Source: URHD0088 sp041488295 (GTDB lineage: Bacteria; Pseudomonadota; Alphaproteobacteria; ATCC43930; CGMCC-115725). From it: DNA of 9,855 nucleotides. Position numbers and translations under genes: made by a program. Positions 6,753 to 9,855 of the stretch are shown one piece after another (within the stretch, counting starts at the first letter, position 1; every line of letters starts with the position of its first letter). The notes under the pieces were generated by a model. That model worked only from the letters and a program-made list of their open reading frames with translations, was not told where the DNA came from and made no database searches. The stretch lies in assembly GCA_041488295.1 (NCBI GenBank), contig JBGPOZ010000186.1, forward strand, positions 1-9,855, in the 5' to 3' direction.

Positions 6753-8554
6753 TCCCGTCCAAGGCAGCTCGCCCCCCGCTCTCCCGCGCGGCCTGGGTCG
6801 CGGCATGGCCGATCTATCCGCTGCTGCTCTTCCTCGCCGGGCTCTTCGTCTACCCGGTGGCGCAGATCCTCGTCCTCAGCTTCTTCGACACCGCCGGCAA
6901 TCCGACGCTCGCCGGCTACGGCCGGATCGCGACCACACCCGTCTATCTCCAGACCCTCGCCATCACGTTCAAGATCGCCGGGTGGACGACGCTCTTCTCG
7001 CTCCTCGCGGGCTACCCGCTTGCATACTTGCTGGCGAGCGTCGCACCACGGGCGCGCGACATCCTCGTCCTCCTTGTTCTGATGCCGTTCTGGACGAGCT
7101 TCCTCGTTCGCACCTTCGCCTGGATGATCCTCCTTGGCCGCAATGGTGCGATCAACCGGCTGCTGCTGTCGCTCGGCATCATCGACGCACCGATGAGCCT
7201 CATCTTCAACTTCACCGGCGTCATGATCGGCATGGTGCACGCGATGATGCCACTTGCCGTCATGGCCATGCTGTCGGTCATGCAGAGCATCGACGGCACG
7301 CTCGTCAAGACTGCCCGCACGCTCGGCGCGCGCGGGGGCCAAGCATTCTGGCGCGTCTATTTCCGGTTATCCCTGCCGGGGGTTGCCGCGGCGGGGCTTC
7401 TCGTCTTCATCACCGCGCTCGGTTTCTTCATCACCCCGGCTCTGCTCGGTGGCCGGCGCGAGACGATGATCTCCCAGGTGATCATCGCGGTGATCCAGGA
7501 GCTCCTCAACTGGCGCTTCGCCGGCGCTCTCTCGGTGCTCCTCCTTGGCGCCGCGGGCCTCGTCTTCTACCTCTATGACCGCCTTCTCGGCATGTCGACC
7601 TTGTCGGGCGGTGCCGCCGCGGCGGACCTCGTCGGGCGTGGCGGGGGCGGAGCGATCGCGCGGGTCGGGGACTATCTCGGCGAGCGCGCGATCGGCGCTC
7701 TCGGCCGACTCGGCGATTTCGTCGGCATCCTCTGGGAGAGGCTTTTCCCGGTCCGCTCCGACCGCCCGCAAAGGCATGTGTCCGTCGCCGTGCTGTGGAC
7801 GGTCGGCCTTCTGGTCATTGCCTTCCTGTGCCTTCCGTCACTCTTCGTCATCCCGGTTTCCTTCACGTCAGGCACCTTCATCGAATTTCCGCCTCAAGGC
7901 TTTTCGCTTCGCTGGTATGAGACTTATCTCGGCTCGCGCAGCTGGATCGACGCAACCATCCGCTCGACCGTGGTTGCGATCGCCACGGCGCTGCTCTCGA
8001 CCGTGCTCGGAACCGCCGCTTCGTTCGTGCTGGTGCGTCAGCGCATCGTCGGCCGCACCTTCATCATCGCGCTGGTGCTGGCGCCGCTCGTGTTGCCGCG
8101 AATCATCATCGCGGTTGCGCTCTTCTACCTCTTCGCGCGGCTAGGCCTCGTCGGCACCGTCTTGGGACTGGTGCTGGGGCACACCATTCTGGCGGTCCCC
8201 TACGTCGTCATCACCGTGATGGCGATCCTCAAAACCTATGACGAACGGCTCGACCACGCCGCACGAAGCCTCGGAGCCGGTAAGCTCCGCACGCTTTGGC
8301 ACATCACCCTGCCGCAGATCCGGGGCGGGATCATCGCGGGCTTTCTCTTCGCGTTCATCACCTCATTCGACGACCTCACGGTGGCGCTGTTCCTCACCGG
8401 CGGGAGCACCTCGACCTTGCCGCGTCAGATGTGGAACGACCTGCTTCTCCAGGTGAACCCGACCCTCGCCGCGGTATCGACGGTCATTCTTGTGCTCGTG
8501 ACGCTGTTCATCGTCCTCGCCGAGACACTGCGCCGCCGCGCCGGCGCGCATTAA
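6749..8554 (+). CDS. Fused PotB-PotC-type ABC permease
   Basis: Single 601-residue inner-membrane protein holding both permease domains of a polyamine-type importer, usually encoded as two proteins of about 270-300 residues. The N-half (about 1-281, PotB-like) has six predicted helices and an EAA coupling loop at 187-211 (KTARTLGARGG through LSLPG). The C-half (about 345-601, PotC-like) has six more and its own EAA loop at 503-527 (HAARSLGAGKLRTLWHITLP). Between them lies a linker of about 60 residues that begins Gly/Ala-rich (GGAAAADLVGRGGGG, 287-301) and continues with an amphipathic-looking stretch (302-333). The C-terminal FITSFDDLTVALFLTGG (536-552) is classic for PotC relatives. There is no stop or frame break in the linker, so the fusion is real in this sequence. 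It starts within the ATPase stop codon. Two-domain permeases are known in the ferric iron (FbpB/SfuB) and thiamine (ThiP) importers. Confidence is high on family. Confidence 0.94.
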   Translation: MIPSKAARPPLSRAAWVAAWPIYPLLLFLAGLFVYPVAQILVLSFFDTAGNPTLAGYGRIATTPVYLQTLAITFKIAGWTTLFSLLAGYPLAYLLASVAPRARDILVLLVLMPFWTSFLVRTFAWMILLGRNGAINRLLLSLGIIDAPMSLIFNFTGVMIGMVHAMMPLAVMAMLSVMQSIDGTLVKTARTLGARGGQAFWRVYFRLSLPGVAAAGLLVFITALGFFITPALLGGRRETMISQVIIAVIQELLNWRFAGALSVLLLGAAGLVFYLYDRLLGMSTLSGGAAAADLVGRGGGGAIARVGDYLGERAIGALGRLGDFVGILWERLFPVRSDRPQRHVSVAVLWTVGLLVIAFLCLPSLFVIPVSFTSGTFIEFPPQGFSLRWYETYLGSRSWIDATIRSTVVAIATALLSTVLGTAASFVLVRQRIVGRTFIIALVLAPLVLPRIIIAVALFYLFARLGLVGTVLGLVLGHTILAVPYVVITVMAILKTYDERLDHAARSLGAGKLRTLWHITLPQIRGGIIAGFLFAFITSFDDLTVALFLTGGSTSTLPRQMWNDLLLQVNPTLAAVSTVILVLVTLFIVLAETLRRRAGAH

Positions 8555-8644
8555 GGCGGGCCGCGTCGGTTGCCATCCTCTATCCCGTCTGGCACGCTCG
8601 CGCACCGTGTTGCTGGAGCGACGCGCTGCGCGAGGGAGAGCCGG
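8555..8644 (+). other. 90-bp gap between permease and crotonase genes
   Basis: The gap is as GC-rich as its surroundings and has no clear terminator or promoter. The permease frame ends at 8554; the crotonase frame is open from 8570, but its first 25 codons do not look like a crotonase N-terminus. Read-through from the transporter genes into the enzyme genes is therefore likely. Confidence 0.4.
8634..8638 (+). promoter_or_regulatory. Ribosome binding site deciding the crotonase start
   Basis: GGGAG lies 6 bases before the ATG at 8645. This supports that start over the in-frame upstream codon at 8570, which would add 25 residues unlike the family. Confidence 0.7.
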
Positions 8645-9421
8645 ATGGCAAGCTTCATCAAGACCGAGACGCGGGGGCGCGTCGCCCTCATCACGCTCGA
8701 TCGCCGCGAGGTCTTCAATGCCTGGCACCGCCCGATGCGCCAGGAGCTGATGGAGGCGTTGTCGCGTGCCGAGGCGGAGACGGCGATCGGCGCAATCGTA
8801 TTGACGGGGGCAGGGGACTCGGCATTCAGCGCCGGACAGGATCTTGGCGAGGCGATGGAGTTCGATCCCGACCGGGCGGCGGAATGGATCGGCGAGTGGG
8901 AGGCGCTCTACGATCTCATCCGATCGCTGACGAAGCCGCTGGTCGCCGCCTTGAATGGCGTCGCGGCGGGTTCCGCCTTCCAGGTCGCGCTCCTTGCCGA
9001 TTTTCGCGTCGCGCATTCCGGCGTCCGGATGGGCCAGCCGGAGATCGACAGCGGCATTCCGAGCACGACCGGCCCTTGGATCATGCGGGAGATGCTTGGC
9101 CTTGCGCGGACCATCGATCTGACGCTCACCGGGCGCATGATGGACGCCGTCGAGAGCCACGCGCTTGGGCTCATCAATCGGCTTGTCGCGCGCGAGGAGG
9201 TGCTCGACGAAGCGCTGCGCCTCGCCGAGGAGCTCGCGGCGAAGCCTCCGGTTGCGATGCGCCTCAACAAGCAGCGCTTCCGCGAAGTCACCGAGTCCGG
9301 ATTCCGCGACTGTCTCGAGGCCGGCATCCGCGCGCAGCGGCAGGCCTTCGCCAGCGGAGAGCCCGCCCGCATGATGGAGGAGTTCTTCGCAAAGCGCCTC
9401 GCCGCGAAGAAGAACGACTAG
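8645..9421 (+). CDS. Crotonase (enoyl-CoA hydratase/isomerase) superfamily enzyme with non-standard active site
   Basis: Cytoplasmic enzyme expected to act on an acyl-CoA, 258 residues, normal for the crotonase fold. The first oxyanion-hole segment is FSAGQDL (61-67); the second is in LNGVAAGSAF (103-112). Helix and loop landmarks follow: VALLADFRVA (114-123), MGQPEIDSGI (129-138), GLARTIDLTLTGRMMDA (152-168) and GLINRLV (175-181). In classical hydratases two glutamates (rat mitochondrial Glu144 and Glu164) carry out hydration. Here the first is replaced by Q113, while the second is kept as E133. The usual PGxGG loop after it is replaced by GIPSTTG (137-143). Plain enoyl-CoA hydratase activity is therefore doubtful; decarboxylase, hydrolase or C-C bond forming roles are possible in this superfamily. 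It follows the transporter after 90 bp and precedes a CoA ligase by 7 bp, which may supply its substrate. Confidence 0.92.
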   Translation: MASFIKTETRGRVALITLDRREVFNAWHRPMRQELMEALSRAEAETAIGAIVLTGAGDSAFSAGQDLGEAMEFDPDRAAEWIGEWEALYDLIRSLTKPLVAALNGVAAGSAFQVALLADFRVAHSGVRMGQPEIDSGIPSTTGPWIMREMLGLARTIDLTLTGRMMDAVESHALGLINRLVAREEVLDEALRLAEELAAKPPVAMRLNKQRFREVTESGFRDCLEAGIRAQRQAFASGEPARMMEEFFAKRLAAKKND

Positions 9422-9428
9422 CCGCGGA

Positions 9429-9855
9429 ATGAGCGAGATCGGCGGTTTCATCGAGCTCTTCGCGGCGGCGCGGCGGGCGGCGCCGAATCGCGTGTTCGGA
9501 CGCTTCGAGGGCGTCCCCGTCACTTTCGCCGAGCTCGGCCGCAGGGCCGATGCTCTTGCCGGCGCATTGCGCCGGCGCGGCATTGTGCGCGGTGCGCGTG
9601 CGGCGGTGATGATGCGCAATTCGCCGGCGGCGGTCGCCACGATCTTCGGGCTCGGCGAGGCTGGCATCGCCTGGGTTCCGGTCAACGTGCAACAGCGCGG
9701 CGAAGGGCTGCGCTACGTTATCGAGCATTGCCAGCCGAGCCTCGTCATCGCGGATGCGGACCTAGTTTCGACCATCGCGGCATGCGGCGCCGAGCTCGGC
9801 GGCGTGCCTCGGATCGTTCTCGGCGGGGCGGCAGGCGCCACCTCGCTCGAAAGGC
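9429..9855 (+). CDS. AMP-forming acyl-CoA ligase (ANL superfamily), 3' end missing
   Basis: N-terminal 142 residues of an AMP-dependent synthetase/ligase, a family of about 500-560 residues; the gene runs off the window with the frame still open. The first residues are MSEIGGFIELF. VTFAELGRRADALAGALRRRGI at about 31-52 is the standard N-terminal block. RGARAAVMMRNSPAAV (54-69) and GLGEAGIAWVPVNVQQRGEGLRYVIEHCQPSLVIAD (74-109) match the family, and the VPVN run resembles carnitine/crotonobetaine-CoA and fatty acid ligases. The AMP-binding P-loop and the adenylation motifs lie beyond the edge, so activity cannot be judged. The ATG at 9429 is 7 bp after the crotonase stop; the Shine-Dalgarno is weak. 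It probably activates the substrate of the crotonase as a CoA thioester. Family call is good; the specific acid is unknown. Confidence 0.88.
   Translation, partial: MSEIGGFIELFAAARRAAPNRVFGRFEGVPVTFAELGRRADALAGALRRRGIVRGARAAVMMRNSPAAVATIFGLGEAGIAWVPVNVQQRGEGLRYVIEHCQPSLVIADADLVSTIAACGAELGGVPRIVLGGAAGATSLER

Noticed and set aside
8363..9685. 440-codon open frame on the minus strand across the permease end, crotonase and ligase start
   Set aside because: It spans three real genes on the other strand and its translation is low in hydrophobic order and Arg/Ala-rich; shadow of codon bias.
9429..9855. Assigning the ligase as carnitine-CoA ligase (CaiC) and the crotonase as CaiD
   Set aside because: The VPVN region is shared by many acyl-CoA ligases, the diagnostic part is outside the window, and CaiD keeps the Glu that is Gln here.

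Overview
The window is GC-rich (clearly above 60% by eye), densely packed bacterial DNA. Third codon positions are strongly G/C and neighbouring genes often share start and stop bases. Gene content and codon bias suggest an alphaproteobacterium, perhaps of the Rhizobiales type; this is an inference from style and not a marker-based assignment. I see no rRNA, tRNA, CRISPR array, insertion sequence or phage gene. Nearly every base is explained by nine protein-coding genes, two of them cut by the window edges.

Left block (1-3541, + strand): the end of a dipeptide/oligopeptide-type (Dpp/Opp) ABC importer operon. It holds a DppB-like permease cut at its 5' end, a DppC-like permease, and DppD- and DppF-like ATPases. 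The genes are 3 bp apart or overlap by 3 to 8 bp. No binding protein lies in the window; it would be expected upstream.

Middle (3592-4341, - strand): a class II aldolase/adducin-family protein. It converges on the Dpp block and diverges from the next operon. Its three metal-binding histidines are present, but glycine stands where fuculose-phosphate aldolase has its catalytic glutamate. A 154-bp divergent region (4342-4495) holds a good sigma70-like promoter candidate for the rightward operon, a clear ribosome binding site and a small palindrome.

Right block (4496-9855, + strand): a second ABC importer of the polyamine/PotABCD class. It consists of a Tat-type signal-bearing binding protein, a PotA-like ATPase, and one 601-residue permease that fuses the usual PotB and PotC halves. 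A crotonase-superfamily enzyme and the start of an AMP-forming acyl-CoA ligase follow, probably in the same transcription unit. The inferred theme is import of a small, perhaps amine-bearing, organic acid, followed by CoA activation and conversion by the crotonase.

I did not find a convincing new type of defence, mobile or regulatory system. The most interesting points are the crotonase active site (Gln replacing one catalytic Glu, in a context resembling carboxymethylproline synthase), the aldolase-family protein without its usual catalytic Glu, and the fused permease with its unusual linker.
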